64,000 nucleotides of DNA from BPGX01 sp035405785 (GTDB taxonomy: Bacteria > Bacteroidota > Bacteroidia > B-17B0 > Aurantibacillaceae), in the NCBI GenBank assembly GCA_035405785.1, contig DAONJS010000001.1:124001-188000 (forward strand), written 5' to 3'. Made by a program: the position numbers and the translations under genes. The notes under the pieces are model-generated. The model saw only the letters and a program-made list of their open reading frames with translations, was not told where the DNA came from and ran no database searches. The stretch's first letter is position 1. Each line of letters opens with the position of its first letter. Below, one piece after another: positions 43,625 to 52,636 of the stretch.

Positions 43625-44029
43625 TTAAGATTTGGGTTGAATTGGAACTTTTTTATATCTTCCCCATGCAATAAACAATGCTATCGCACCAAAAAGAAAA
43701 TTAATAGGTAATACATTGTACTCACCTCTTACGATGTGAAATATAATTGCCGAAATCATAATAATTAAAAAACCGAGTGCAGCAAGAGGTGTTAGAATAG
43801 GTTTAATTCTAAGTAAAGATGGTAAAATTAATCCGATAGCCCCTAACAATTCAGAAATACCAATAAATCTTACAAGAAATTTGGTGTCTTCACTTACCCA
43901 ATTTAATTTTTGAGAGAGTTCGTTAATGGGAGTTGTAGATTTCATAATGCCTGCCATTAAAAAAATAGCGGCTAATGCAACTTGAGCAATCCACAACAAG
44001 ACATTCAAGTTTTTGTTTTTTTGTTCCAT
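43625..44029 (-). CDS. DoxX-family membrane protein
   Basis: 134-aa inner membrane protein with four helices: VLLWIAQVALAAIFLMAGIMK, FLVRFIGISELLGAIGLILPS, LAALGFLIIMISAIIFHIV and INFLFGAIALFIAWGRY. DoxX-type proteins include CatD of Bacillus, which works with an extradiol dioxygenase in quinone and catechol resistance. Here it heads a run with the thioredoxin-like peptide and dioxygenase, divergent from the HxlR regulator, whose operator lies between them. Confidence 0.88.
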   Translation of the reverse strand: MEQKNKNLNVLLWIAQVALAAIFLMAGIMKSTTPINELSQKLNWVSEDTKFLVRFIGISELLGAIGLILPSLLRIKPILTPLAALGFLIIMISAIIFHIVRGEYNVLPINFLFGAIALFIAWGRYKKVPIQPKS

Positions 44030-44051
44030 AGTTTTGATTTTTTTGTTGGTG

Positions 44052-44059
44052 CAAATTTA
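44052..44059 (-). promoter_or_regulatory. Promoter -7 box of the doxX operon
   Basis: Minus strand TAAATTTG matches TAnnTTTG, 22 bases before the DoxX ATG. Confidence 0.5.
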
Positions 44060-44096
44060 CATATATTTGCTTCGCTTTTGCAAGTATTATTAAAAA

Positions 44097-44122
44097 GTAT
44101 AGCACTATACATTTGTATAGTG
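44097..44122. promoter_or_regulatory. Probable HxlR operator overlapping the hxlR -7 box
   Basis: CACTATAC (44103-44110) and GTATAGTG (44115-44122) form a perfect 8-bp inverted repeat around ATTT. GTATAG at 44097-44102 adds a third half-site. The -7 box TACATTTG (44108-44115) lies inside, so binding would shut off hxlR. It is upstream of the doxX box and could also block that promoter. Confidence 0.65.
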
Positions 44123-44153
44123 TTAATTAAAATTAAAATTAAAATTAAAAATT

Positions 44154-44519
44154 ATGAGTAAAAAAGATTTGAAAGAAGTAAAGAAGTGTTCAGGTGAATA
44201 TGTTTTGGCAGTAAAGGATACTTTGAATGTTATTAGTGGAAAATGGAAGTTACCCATTATTGGCACATTGTTGTATGGAAAGAAAAGATTCAATGAACTT
44301 ATTCGTGAAATACCAAATATCAATCCAAGGATGCTTTCTAAAGAATTAAAGGAATTAGAGATAAACGGTATTGTAAAGAGAAAAGTGATTAGCAATATAC
44401 CACCTGTTGTTGAATATGAACTTACTTCATCTGGAAAATCGTTTCGTAAAGTGTTAGATGTAATGGTAAAATGGGGATTAGAACACAGAAAAAATATTAT
44501 TGGAAAATCAAGTAAATAA
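44154..44519 (+). CDS. HxlR/DUF24-family regulator
   Basis: 121-aa winged-helix repressor or activator: DTLNVISGKWKLPIIGTLLY, RFNELIREIPNINPRMLSKE and LEINGIVKRKVI are the family core. A single N-terminal Cys12 (KKCSGEY) matches the position of the sensing Cys in YodB, CatR and HypR, which respond to quinones and electrophiles. It is divergent from doxX with a palindromic operator between, so it is the likely regulator of the doxX-dioxygenase genes and of itself. Confidence 0.9.
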   Translation: MSKKDLKEVKKCSGEYVLAVKDTLNVISGKWKLPIIGTLLYGKKRFNELIREIPNINPRMLSKELKELEINGIVKRKVISNIPPVVEYELTSSGKSFRKVLDVMVKWGLEHRKNIIGKSSK

Positions 44520-44525
44520 AGATTG

Positions 44526-44810
44526 TCAATTTTTTCCTTTCAACCACTTTTTCGCATTGGGTCTTCTATGCGGACATCCTGGCCAACAACAAGGTGTTTT
44601 TTTACCTGATTTCAAATCTTCTAACATTCTGCGAATGTGTTCTTTTCTTGTTTCTTCTTTTTTCACAATAGTTATCCAGCAAATCCATTCATTTCTTTGT
44701 ATGGGTGTGAGATTATTCCACTTATTTAATATCTCAGAATCAGACAATAATGCTTCTTTTATATCATCAGTTACAGTATGTAAAATACCATCGGATATGG
44801 AAGTTGGCAT
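44526..44810 (-). CDS. YdeI/OmpD-associated family protein
   Basis: 94-aa soluble protein with the family pattern WNNLTPIQRNEWICWITIVK, KKEETRKEHIRRMLEDLKSG, and the Cys motif TPCCWPGCPHRRP, which may bind a metal. It corresponds to the C-terminal OmdA-type half of YdeI-like proteins. Function is poorly defined; some relatives affect resistance to cationic peptides. It ends 6 bases past the HxlR stop, convergent with it. Confidence 0.82.
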   Translation of the reverse strand: MPTSISDGILHTVTDDIKEALLSDSEILNKWNNLTPIQRNEWICWITIVKKEETRKEHIRRMLEDLKSGKKTPCCWPGCPHRRPNAKKWLKGKN

Positions 44811-44826
44811 AAATAATTTTTATCTG

Positions 44827-44834
44827 CAAAGTTA
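44827..44834 (-). promoter_or_regulatory. Promoter -7 box of the YdeI-like gene
   Basis: Minus strand TAACTTTG matches TAnnTTTG, 16 bases before the ATG. Confidence 0.5.
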
Positions 44835-44879
44835 GTAAAGTAATTGATAATGGTGTCGTTTTATTTGCTGAAAATTTTG

Positions 44880-44887
44880 TAGATTTG
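44880..44887 (+). promoter_or_regulatory. Promoter -7 box of the T9SS protein pair
   Basis: TAGATTTG matches TAnnTTTG, 17 bases before the ATG at 44905. Confidence 0.5.
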
Positions 44888-44904
44888 TAGCAAAAATTGA
44901 ATTT

Positions 44905-46626
44905 ATGAAAACAAAATTTTTATTTTTAAGTTTAAGTATAGGCATGCTTAGTGCTTTGAAAGCACAAGTTTATTTTGATTTTATTGCAGTTAATAATGTA
45001 AGTATTACACCAGTTACATCAAATGGATATTTAGGTTTTTACGGAAGTGGAAGTGGTGGCTTTTATGTTCCAAAAAATAATGGTACCAGTGCTGTATTTG
45101 CTACTGCACTTTGGATGGGTGGATTAGATGCGGGAGGACAATTACATCTGGCGGCACAAACTTATGCTCAATCAGGGAATGACTTTACTTATGGACCTTA
45201 TCCTTCATCTTCAGCCAGTTTTTCGTGGAATAAAGTTTGGAAGATTCGTAAAACAATGATTGATAGTTTTAAACTCAATTTGTATTCATCCATTCCACCA
45301 CAAATTGCTACATGGCCTGCTAATGGGAATACATCACTGGGACAAGCCGCACAATTAGCCCCATTCAAAGATTTGAACAACAATGGTATATATGAGCCCA
45401 ACTTGGGTGAATATCCTTGTATAAAAGGCGATGAAGCATTGTATACTATTTACAACGATGATGTTACACACTATGAAACACAAGGATTACCGCTGGGTGT
45501 AGAAGTACATCAAATGATTTATGGATTTAATCAACCAAATGATTCTGCATTGTGGAATACTGTATTTTTTAATTACAGAATCATCAACCGCTCTAATAAC
45601 ACATACAATCCTTTTTATCTTACATTGTGGAGTGATGTTGATGTTGGTAATTATAGTGATGATTATGTAGGTACAGATGTAAATAGGAATGCTATTTATG
45701 GTTATAATGGTGATAATTACGATGAAACTGTTTCCGGTACTCCTGGATATGGTAATAGAATACCTGTTACTGGCTTTTGTTTTTTAGATTTTCCACTTGC
45801 TCCAGCCAATGATGGCATTGACAACAATAGAAATTGTATAATAGATGAAGTAAACGAAACAACTGCTTTATCAAGTTCAATGAGTTATCATAATAATTTT
45901 GGATCATTTCCACCTGCTACAACAAATCCTACAATTGCGGCAAACTACTGGACATATATTCAATCTAAATGGAAAGATAGTTCAGATTTAAAGAGAGGAG
46001 GAGATGGGTTTCATTCTTCTCCATTATCTTATAAATTCTTTTTTCCAGATAGTACAGATAATCAGTATGGATGGGGTGCTGGTGGAAATTGTTTATCTCC
46101 TGTAACTTTTACAAATTCCTGGGATATGAATAGTGTAGGGTTACAACCAATTGACCAAAGAATAATGGGTACAATTGGTCCAATGATTCTTCCACCTAAT
46201 GGAGAAATTTGTTTTAACTTTGCATATATTTTTGCACAAGATTCTATTGTGCCTGATAGTATCTATCCTGTAAGATTATTCAAACATAGAGTAGATCAGG
46301 TTCAAAGTTTTTTTACTGCTAATCAATTAGGTGGTTGTGGTTGTTATATTTTTACAAGTGTTCCAGAGTTTTACAATTGGGTTAATAGTATTTATCCAAA
46401 TCCTGCTAATGATGTTTTACATTTAAAATTACATAATGATATTCTTATCAAAAAAATTTCAATTACAGATGTTACTGGTAAAATTATTGAATTAAAACCT
46501 AAAAATAATTTGTATGACAAAGAGTTAGTAATTGATATTTCTTCATTAGCAGATGGGTATTACATATTAAATTTAGAAAATTCATTTGGCGAAAAAGTGT
46601 ATCATCCAATTATTATTCAACACTAA
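44905..46626 (+). CDS. Secreted protein with T9SS sorting domain
   Basis: 573-aa protein. The signal peptide ends at ALKAQ near residue 22. The body is rich in Asn, Gly, Ser and Tyr and has Asp/Asn loops such as DLNNNGIYEP and DGIDNNRNCIIDE that look like calcium-binding turns. The last about 80 residues (VNSIYPNPANDVLHLKLH to EKVYHPIIIQH) are a type IX C-terminal sorting domain, so the protein is probably exported and surface-attached. No enzymatic motif recognised. The next secreted protein follows 12 bases later. Confidence 0.88.
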   Translation: MKTKFLFLSLSIGMLSALKAQVYFDFIAVNNVSITPVTSNGYLGFYGSGSGGFYVPKNNGTSAVFATALWMGGLDAGGQLHLAAQTYAQSGNDFTYGPYPSSSASFSWNKVWKIRKTMIDSFKLNLYSSIPPQIATWPANGNTSLGQAAQLAPFKDLNNNGIYEPNLGEYPCIKGDEALYTIYNDDVTHYETQGLPLGVEVHQMIYGFNQPNDSALWNTVFFNYRIINRSNNTYNPFYLTLWSDVDVGNYSDDYVGTDVNRNAIYGYNGDNYDETVSGTPGYGNRIPVTGFCFLDFPLAPANDGIDNNRNCIIDEVNETTALSSSMSYHNNFGSFPPATTNPTIAANYWTYIQSKWKDSSDLKRGGDGFHSSPLSYKFFFPDSTDNQYGWGAGGNCLSPVTFTNSWDMNSVGLQPIDQRIMGTIGPMILPPNGEICFNFAYIFAQDSIVPDSIYPVRLFKHRVDQVQSFFTANQLGGCGCYIFTSVPEFYNWVNSIYPNPANDVLHLKLHNDILIKKISITDVTGKIIELKPKNNLYDKELVIDISSLADGYYILNLENSFGEKVYHPIIIQH

Positions 46627-46638
46627 AAATTTAAACTT

Positions 46639-48222
46639 ATGAAAACAAAATTATGGTATGTATTATTATTGATTGTAAATTTTAATTATGCTCAAAACTT
46701 TGATAATTGGATATGGGCTAAGATTTATGGAGATAATTATATTGATAATGGAAATAGTATAGCATCAGATGGGAAAAATATTTATGTTTGTGGAAGATAT
46801 GTGAATAGCATAAATTTTGGAAATGGATGGAACTTTGCCACTTATGTAAGTACACCTGCTGGTTTTTTATTAAAAACAGATAACAATGGTAATACCATTT
46901 GGGCAAAAAATTATTTTACCAATAATACTACTAACTGCACCATTGTTCGCACAGATAATAATAACAATATCTTAATGTGTGGATTTACAGCAGGTAACAG
47001 TTTATCGTTTGGTTCTACACCATTAAGCAATCCAACTCCTGGACAAAATATGTTTTTTGTTGTAAAAATGGACACAACAGGAAATGCAATCTGGGCTAAT
47101 CCATTACCTCCTTCTACTCATACAATTACAAATTTAGTTACTGATAATAATAACAACATTTATTTATTTGGTAGTTTTAAAGGAAAATATTTTGTTATTG
47201 GTAATGATAGTTTAAAAAACTCTGATACATCTGGAATAACAAGAGATTTATTTATACTTAAACTAAATTCTAATGGTACCAAAATATGGATGAAAAATTA
47301 TTTTCAAATAGTAAATAATGCACCGGTTACAGAAATTGGTTTTGGTTTATGTGAAAACAAAAATGCTTTATACATATTGTTTGGTTATGGAAACAATAAC
47401 AGAGTTACTGCATTATCTTCAAATTCAGGAAGTATTAAATGGACAAAAGAAATTGTAAATAGTTATTGTTATCAAAATAGTATTGCAGTTCAAAAAAATA
47501 AAAACAGATTGGTTTTTGTTGTAAATACATTGACAAGTATAGGTAATACAAATTCTATAATAGATAATTATATTTTAACTCAACCTTATATAGTTATTTC
47601 AGATTCATCAGGAAATATAGAGAACATCAAATATCCATCTAATGTACCTTCTACTAAACTAATTTCTGTTTTCACTGATAATATAGATAATATTTATCTA
47701 ACTGGAACAAATACAGGTACTGCAAATGTGGGAGGTATTAATTTTACTTATGGAGTGCCATTTATTGTAATGTTTAATGACAATCTAAATTTTGCTTATT
47801 GGGGAGCAACAATTCAAACAAATAGTAATGGTATCATTTCTGAAGTAGTATTGGATAATTCAAAAAATGTTTATGTATGTGGTAATACAGGATCAAACAC
47901 TTCTATTAAATTTGGAAATATAAATTTAACTAAAACCAATAGTATAGATATTTTTCTTGCAAAGATTGATGGAATGGTAAATGTTTCTGAAAATTATAAA
48001 TCAAATATTGCTTTTTTAGTTTATCCTAATCCTTCATCAGGAACGATTTATTTGAAAACATCTCTGAATCATTCAAAAATTAAAATTTACAATGTATTAG
48101 GACAAATTGTTTTAGAAAGCATCGTTGAAAAAGATGAATTATTAAAATTTGACTTAAATCCCGGAATGTATTTTATTCAAGATGAAATAAGCAACTCGTT
48201 TGTAAAATTAATTGTTCAATAG
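46639..48222 (+). CDS. Secreted beta-propeller-like protein with T9SS domain
   Basis: 527-aa protein with a signal peptide ending NFNYAQ near residue 19. The middle carries propeller-like blades of the SBBP type, with repeated phrases like GKNIYVCGRYVNSINFGNG, NNNILMCGFTAGNSLSFGS and SKNVYVCGNTGSNTSIKFGN. The C-terminal VYPNPSSGTIYLKTSLNHSK to SNSFVKLIVQ is a type IX sorting domain. Probably a surface adhesin or binding protein. Likely co-transcribed with the previous T9SS gene; convergent with the TonB-dependent receptor that follows. Confidence 0.88.
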   Translation: MKTKLWYVLLLIVNFNYAQNFDNWIWAKIYGDNYIDNGNSIASDGKNIYVCGRYVNSINFGNGWNFATYVSTPAGFLLKTDNNGNTIWAKNYFTNNTTNCTIVRTDNNNNILMCGFTAGNSLSFGSTPLSNPTPGQNMFFVVKMDTTGNAIWANPLPPSTHTITNLVTDNNNNIYLFGSFKGKYFVIGNDSLKNSDTSGITRDLFILKLNSNGTKIWMKNYFQIVNNAPVTEIGFGLCENKNALYILFGYGNNNRVTALSSNSGSIKWTKEIVNSYCYQNSIAVQKNKNRLVFVVNTLTSIGNTNSIIDNYILTQPYIVISDSSGNIENIKYPSNVPSTKLISVFTDNIDNIYLTGTNTGTANVGGINFTYGVPFIVMFNDNLNFAYWGATIQTNSNGIISEVVLDNSKNVYVCGNTGSNTSIKFGNINLTKTNSIDIFLAKIDGMVNVSENYKSNIAFLVYPNPSSGTIYLKTSLNHSKIKIYNVLGQIVLESIVEKDELLKFDLNPGMYFIQDEISNSFVKLIVQ

Positions 48223-48225
48223 TAT

Positions 48226-50670
48226 TTAAATCTTTACCTGAATCTGTATAAAATGCTGACGAGGAGGTCTTACATCGCCGGGGCGAGATGAGTATTCTTC
48301 ATTAAATACATTATTCACCACATAAGATACTTTTAAATTTTTAGTGATCATAAATCCAATCCTTGCATCATGAATCCAGTTACCTTTTTTATGTGCCATT
48401 TCTTTTTCTCTATACTCTTTTAATCCCGGTAAAATGTAAAATATTGGTAAATCAAATCCATATTCTTTGAAAATACTCTCAACAAATCTACGATCTATAT
48501 TTTCCATAAAACTTTGATATCTTGTGCTCCATCCAATGGAAATAAATTTCCAATCCAATTGTATATCATTTTTGAAAAGATGTTTATTTCTGTATTTCAA
48601 AGTTTTAATACCCGGCAATCCTAATGTATCTCTTTTTGGATCAAAGCCGAGCATAACAGGATCTATGTATGTGTATCCTGAAAATAAAGTTACATTAACT
48701 GGACCGATATTTCCTGTTCCCATTAAACTTGTTTCAAATCCTTTGATAAGTGCATTACCTATATTTTGTGACATAAATCCAGCATAAGGCAAGTCATTTA
48801 GCCAAAAACCAGTAGGACCATTAGGAGCATAGATATTAAATACAAATTCTACCATGTTTCTATATTCCATATAAAATGCGGATACATCTGCATATCCTTT
48901 CCAATTACCTAATTTTACTGCTTGTTTAATACCTAACTCTGCACTATATCCTCTTTCGGGTTGCAAATTTTTATTTGGAAATATCTTCAAACTACTCACA
49001 TTTGTGCTTACATATTTTTCTGCGACACTTGGAAATCTATAGCCCTGTCCATAAGATGCACGAACAAAGGTATATTTGAATAATTGATAATTCACGCCTA
49101 TTCTCGCTACTGGTTGAAATGGTAAATCTTTTATTTGGTCATTTAAATACCCTCTTGTATATGCTGTATCTACTCTATAATACTCACCTCTTAATCCAAC
49201 AGTTACATTCAATTTGTCAAAAAATTTTCCATCCCATTGAACATAACCTGCTATGTTTTTTCCAGTGTGTCTGCCATACAAAGAATCGGAATAAACCTGT
49301 TGATACATCAATAATGTCCCTGCAGTTAAAGAATAATTTCTCCATCTTTTTTGATACTGCAATTCGCTGTAATATAATTCAGAATTAGCTTCTTGATTTT
49401 TGTCATTTCTGTTTTGAGTTAAAAAATATCTTCCTCTTAAAGTAATTTTATTTGAACCAAAAACATAATTGATAAATGGATCTACATTAAAACGATTATT
49501 GTTGTATCTTTGAATGCTTTTTCCTTGTGGAATATAAACACTATCGGCATTTTGCCACAGAAAAAATAATCCACCTTTTGTATTCATCATATTGGTATTG
49601 ATACCTGCGGATAGTCCTGGAACTTTTTTGAAATTGTATCTGATATTGGCATTCAACCTTCCTCTGTCTTCTGTTTCCAGCATTCTGTAACCATCATCAG
49701 AAAACATGTGTCCTCCTATTACAACATCCCAGTTATCAATTTTTTCACCGTGTGCAAAATTGACTCCTCTTTGAAATTGTGAAGTGCCTTTCCACCATTT
49801 GTAAGATAAGTTTTTGGGAGCATCATAAGATCCTGTAAAGAGAGTAACATTGGTATAAGGTTTTGATTTAGCATACATTGTACGCAAGTTAATAACACCA
49901 TTTAATGCAGATGAACCGTACAATGCAGAAGCCGCACCCTTGATAACTTCTACTTGTTCGGTTGTTTCTAATGGTAAATAGTTCCATTTAATATCATTTG
50001 CATCGGCACTTATCATTGGTATTTCATCAACAAGCATCAATACACGAGATCCTGCCCCATAAGAAAATCCACTGCCTCCACGAATGCTTATTTGACTATC
50101 ATACACATTCACGCCCGGTACTTGATTCATAATTTGATCCAACTGAGTTGTATTTTTATTTTCAATAAGAGTAGGTTTAAGTACATCCATACTTACTGTT
50201 ACATCGGTGATATTTTGTTCATACTTTCCAGCAGATACTACTACTTCTTCTAATACAGCTTTATCTTTATTTAAAACTATATTGAATTGCAAACTATCTT
50301 TATTTTCAGGTATTTCAATATTTGTAGTAAAAGTTGTATAACCAACATAAGAACATTCTAAAAAGTGTTTTCCTGAAAAATCCTTTGGGAGTTTAATAAC
50401 ATAATTTCCATCTAAGTCAGATAATGTATTGTGTTTTTTGTCAATTAAAATTATAGATCCGGGAATGAATTCATTATCGCTGTCAGAAACTTTTCCATAA
50501 ACAATTTTATATTTTGGAGTTTGACTGTAGATGGATGTAGATGTGAAAAATAAGAAGTGCGTTATTCCATAAAACAATACAAGTGCTGTTTTTTGATAAA
50601 TATGTTTTTTGAATTTTATTAAACGGAAAAACTTATTTGAAAAAATATAATTTGAATAAAAGTAGTTCAT
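48226..50670 (-). CDS. TonB-dependent receptor (second)
   Basis: 814-aa outer membrane receptor. About 30 basic and polar residues precede a hydrophobic stretch (ALVLFYGITHFLFFTSTSIYSQ), an unusually long signal region; a later start cannot be excluded but no Met is available. A carboxypeptidase-like domain (KIVYGKVSDSDNEFIPGSII) covers about 53-135. The plug has VVSAGKYEQNITDVTVSMDV, then QISIRGGSGFSYGAGSRVLML. The barrel ends HFIQIQVKI. The plug and barrel resemble the BtuB/FepA (cobalamin or siderophore) type more than SusC. Ligand unknown. Divergent from dprA. Confidence 0.88.
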   Translation of the reverse strand: MNYFYSNYIFSNKFFRLIKFKKHIYQKTALVLFYGITHFLFFTSTSIYSQTPKYKIVYGKVSDSDNEFIPGSIILIDKKHNTLSDLDGNYVIKLPKDFSGKHFLECSYVGYTTFTTNIEIPENKDSLQFNIVLNKDKAVLEEVVVSAGKYEQNITDVTVSMDVLKPTLIENKNTTQLDQIMNQVPGVNVYDSQISIRGGSGFSYGAGSRVLMLVDEIPMISADANDIKWNYLPLETTEQVEVIKGAASALYGSSALNGVINLRTMYAKSKPYTNVTLFTGSYDAPKNLSYKWWKGTSQFQRGVNFAHGEKIDNWDVVIGGHMFSDDGYRMLETEDRGRLNANIRYNFKKVPGLSAGINTNMMNTKGGLFFLWQNADSVYIPQGKSIQRYNNNRFNVDPFINYVFGSNKITLRGRYFLTQNRNDKNQEANSELYYSELQYQKRWRNYSLTAGTLLMYQQVYSDSLYGRHTGKNIAGYVQWDGKFFDKLNVTVGLRGEYYRVDTAYTRGYLNDQIKDLPFQPVARIGVNYQLFKYTFVRASYGQGYRFPSVAEKYVSTNVSSLKIFPNKNLQPERGYSAELGIKQAVKLGNWKGYADVSAFYMEYRNMVEFVFNIYAPNGPTGFWLNDLPYAGFMSQNIGNALIKGFETSLMGTGNIGPVNVTLFSGYTYIDPVMLGFDPKRDTLGLPGIKTLKYRNKHLFKNDIQLDWKFISIGWSTRYQSFMENIDRRFVESIFKEYGFDLPIFYILPGLKEYREKEMAHKKGNWIHDARIGFMITKNLKVSYVVNNVFNEEYSSRPGDVRPPRQHFIQIQVKI

Positions 50671-50674
50671 AAAT

Positions 50675-50682
50675 TATTTTTG
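50675..50682 (+). promoter_or_regulatory. Promoter -7 box of dprA
   Basis: TATTTTTG matches TAnnTTTG and ends 54 bases before the chosen ATG at 50737. The TTG inside it is therefore unlikely to be a start codon. Confidence 0.5.
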
Positions 50683-50736
50683 CGGAATAATACTGAAAAA
50701 TTCGCCATATCACAAAATTTCTTAAATAACATTTTA

Positions 50737-51849
50737 ATGAATAGTGAAAAAATATATCTCATCGCATTAAGTAAAATAAAGAATATAGGGAGTGTAACAG
50801 GCAGAAGTTTAATTTCTTATTTAGGCAGTGCAGAAAATGTATTCAAAGCCAAAAAGCAACAATTAATGAAAGCTCCGGGAGTTGGTGAATTGATTGCAGA
50901 TATTATTATCCAAAATAAATCTGATGCGCTTAAGTGGGCAGAAGAAGAATTAAAAAGAGTTGAAGAACATAAACTAAAACTATGTTTCTTTAATGATAAT
51001 GATTATCCCACTCGTCTTAAAATGATCAATGATAGTCCTTTGTATTTTTATTATCAGGGTGAAAATGTATGGAATGCAGATAGAACAATAGCAATAGTGG
51101 GCACACGCAAACCCACTGCTTATGGAAAAGATCTGGTAACAAAGTTTGTAAAAGATATTTCAGAATATGGTGTAGTAATTGTTAGTGGGCTGGCTCACGG
51201 CATTGATACAATTGCACATCAGGAAGCATTGAAAAATAATTTGAAAACCATTGCTGTACTTGGAAATGGTTTGCCAGATATTTATCCATCTAATAATACC
51301 CGCCTTGCTCAGGAAATAATTTACAACGGATGTGTCATTTCAGAATATCCGATTTTTACAGAACCAGAAGCACCTAATTTCCCAAAGCGAAATAGAATAG
51401 TTGCAGGAATGGTAGATGCTGTTATTGTAGTAGAAAGTAAAACAGATGGTGGAAGTATTATCACTGCAAGTATTGCAAATAGTTATCATAAAGATGTGTT
51501 TGCTTTTCCCGGCAGAACAAATGATTTATACAGCAGTGGATGCAATGCATTGATAAAACTTCAAAAAGCACAAATGATTGAAAATGCAGAAGATTTTCTT
51601 TATTTTATGAATTGGCGTTTATCTAATAAACCTTCAAAAAGTTCATCAATCGCAGAGTTGCCATTATCACTTAATCCAGAACAAGAAATTGTATTTAATT
51701 TATTACGAGAAAAGAACCGATTACATATAGACGAAATCAGTTATTTAGCTCAACTATCTAATAGTCGCCTTTCAATGATTTTATTAGAAATGGAAATGAA
51801 TAACTGGATAAGATCACTGCCAGGAAAAATGTATGAATTGTGTGTGTGA
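50737..51849 (+). CDS. dprA: DNA processing protein DprA
   Basis: 370-aa protein that loads RecA on incoming single-stranded DNA during transformation. Residues 15-70 resemble the N-terminal helix-hairpin-helix part (LMKAPGVGELIADII). The Rossmann-like core has AIVGTRKPTAYG, VSGLAHGIDTIAHQEAL, FPKRNRIVAGM and DGGSIITASIAN. A C-terminal winged-helix domain ends the protein. The longer frame begins at a TTG inside the promoter; ATG 50737 (MNSEKIYLIALSKIKNIGS) fits the family start. Divergent from the receptor gene. Confidence 0.93.
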   Translation: MNSEKIYLIALSKIKNIGSVTGRSLISYLGSAENVFKAKKQQLMKAPGVGELIADIIIQNKSDALKWAEEELKRVEEHKLKLCFFNDNDYPTRLKMINDSPLYFYYQGENVWNADRTIAIVGTRKPTAYGKDLVTKFVKDISEYGVVIVSGLAHGIDTIAHQEALKNNLKTIAVLGNGLPDIYPSNNTRLAQEIIYNGCVISEYPIFTEPEAPNFPKRNRIVAGMVDAVIVVESKTDGGSIITASIANSYHKDVFAFPGRTNDLYSSGCNALIKLQKAQMIENAEDFLYFMNWRLSNKPSKSSSIAELPLSLNPEQEIVFNLLREKNRLHIDEISYLAQLSNSRLSMILLEMEMNNWIRSLPGKMYELCV

Positions 51850-51923
51850 GAAGAGGTAGTTTATTTTTTAATTTTTGGATGAAAGTAACGAAAATTAAAC
51901 TCATTTTACTATCATAAAAAATC

Positions 51924-52079
51924 TTTTCCACATCCTGTTCATAAATTTTTACCCAAACCTATTTTTCTAAATTTCAATGAGTTATTAAGGTTATCCATAA
52001 AATTTTCACGCATTATTATCAGAGTTAATAACAGGTTATTAACAGTCAGGTAAAATTATTAACAAAAATTTGTGGATAA
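51924..52079. other. Cluster of DnaA-box-like sites (possible replication origin)
   Basis: In the very AT-rich 305-bp gap after dprA. TGTGGATAA at 52071-52079 is a perfect DnaA box on the reverse strand. Sites with one mismatch to TTATNCACA: 51924-51932, 51936-51944 (reverse), 51991-51999, 52036-52044 and 52056-52064. There is no dnaA gene here, and the cluster could also be chance in AT-rich DNA. Confidence 0.35.
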
Positions 52080-52127
52080 AAACGGGGCTTTTGTCTAAAT
52101 TAAGAAATGCTTCCGGATAAATTGCCG

Positions 52128-52135
52128 TAACTTTG
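52128..52135 (+). promoter_or_regulatory. Promoter -7 box of the 145-aa protein gene
   Basis: TAACTTTG matches TAnnTTTG, 19 bases before the ATG at 52155. Confidence 0.55.
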
Positions 52136-52154
52136 TGCCTCAATCTGTTATTTT

Positions 52155-52592
52155 ATGTACGATATTTCAAAAAGATTTGAAGAAAGATATGGCTTTCTCA
52201 AAAAAATGGGCATCACTTTTGAAGGTATTCAAATGATAGACCCTATTAAGAAAAAACAAGCCATTGTGCTTACTCGCCCATTTTTATTTGATTGCAGATT
52301 GTTGCCTAAAAAATACGATGGCATTGAAATCAGAGTAAGAATCAAAGGCGAATTGCCAGAAGAATTCAAGGTTACTTCTCCAAATGATTATGTTTTTGCC
52401 CCCGAAAAGTTTGAAAAATATGTAGAAAATAACCTTGAGTTTTTGAGAAATCACTTTAATAAACCAGAAGCAACAAAAGCAGAACTCCTTGATATGCTTG
52501 CATTTGGCGACTTTGAAGAACATAAGAAAAATGTTCAAATAATGATTCGTGAAAAACAAAGATTAGCACGACTCAAAGCAAAACGAGTATAA
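52155..52592 (+). CDS. Hypothetical 145-aa protein
   Basis: Soluble, charged protein without signal peptide or membrane segment. It starts MYDISKRFEERYGFLKKMGI. The middle is beta-rich (FDCRLLPKKYDGIEIRVRIK) and the last 50 residues are helical and Lys/Arg-rich (EEHKKNVQIMIREKQRLARL), suggesting contact with nucleic acid or another protein. Not recognised as a known family. It has its own promoter and a strong terminator, so it is a single-gene unit, beside the possible origin. Confidence 0.75.
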   Translation: MYDISKRFEERYGFLKKMGITFEGIQMIDPIKKKQAIVLTRPFLFDCRLLPKKYDGIEIRVRIKGELPEEFKVTSPNDYVFAPEKFEKYVENNLEFLRNHFNKPEATKAELLDMLAFGDFEEHKKNVQIMIREKQRLARLKAKRV

Positions 52593-52636
52593 AAAGGGCA
52601 TCATAGTTTTACTTTTTTTGGTTTTTGATCCCCTAT

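Noticed and set aside
44500..44835. 111-codon plus-strand frame opposite the YdeI-like gene
   Set aside because: The minus strand has a clear family match and its own -7 box; the plus frame is a shadow.
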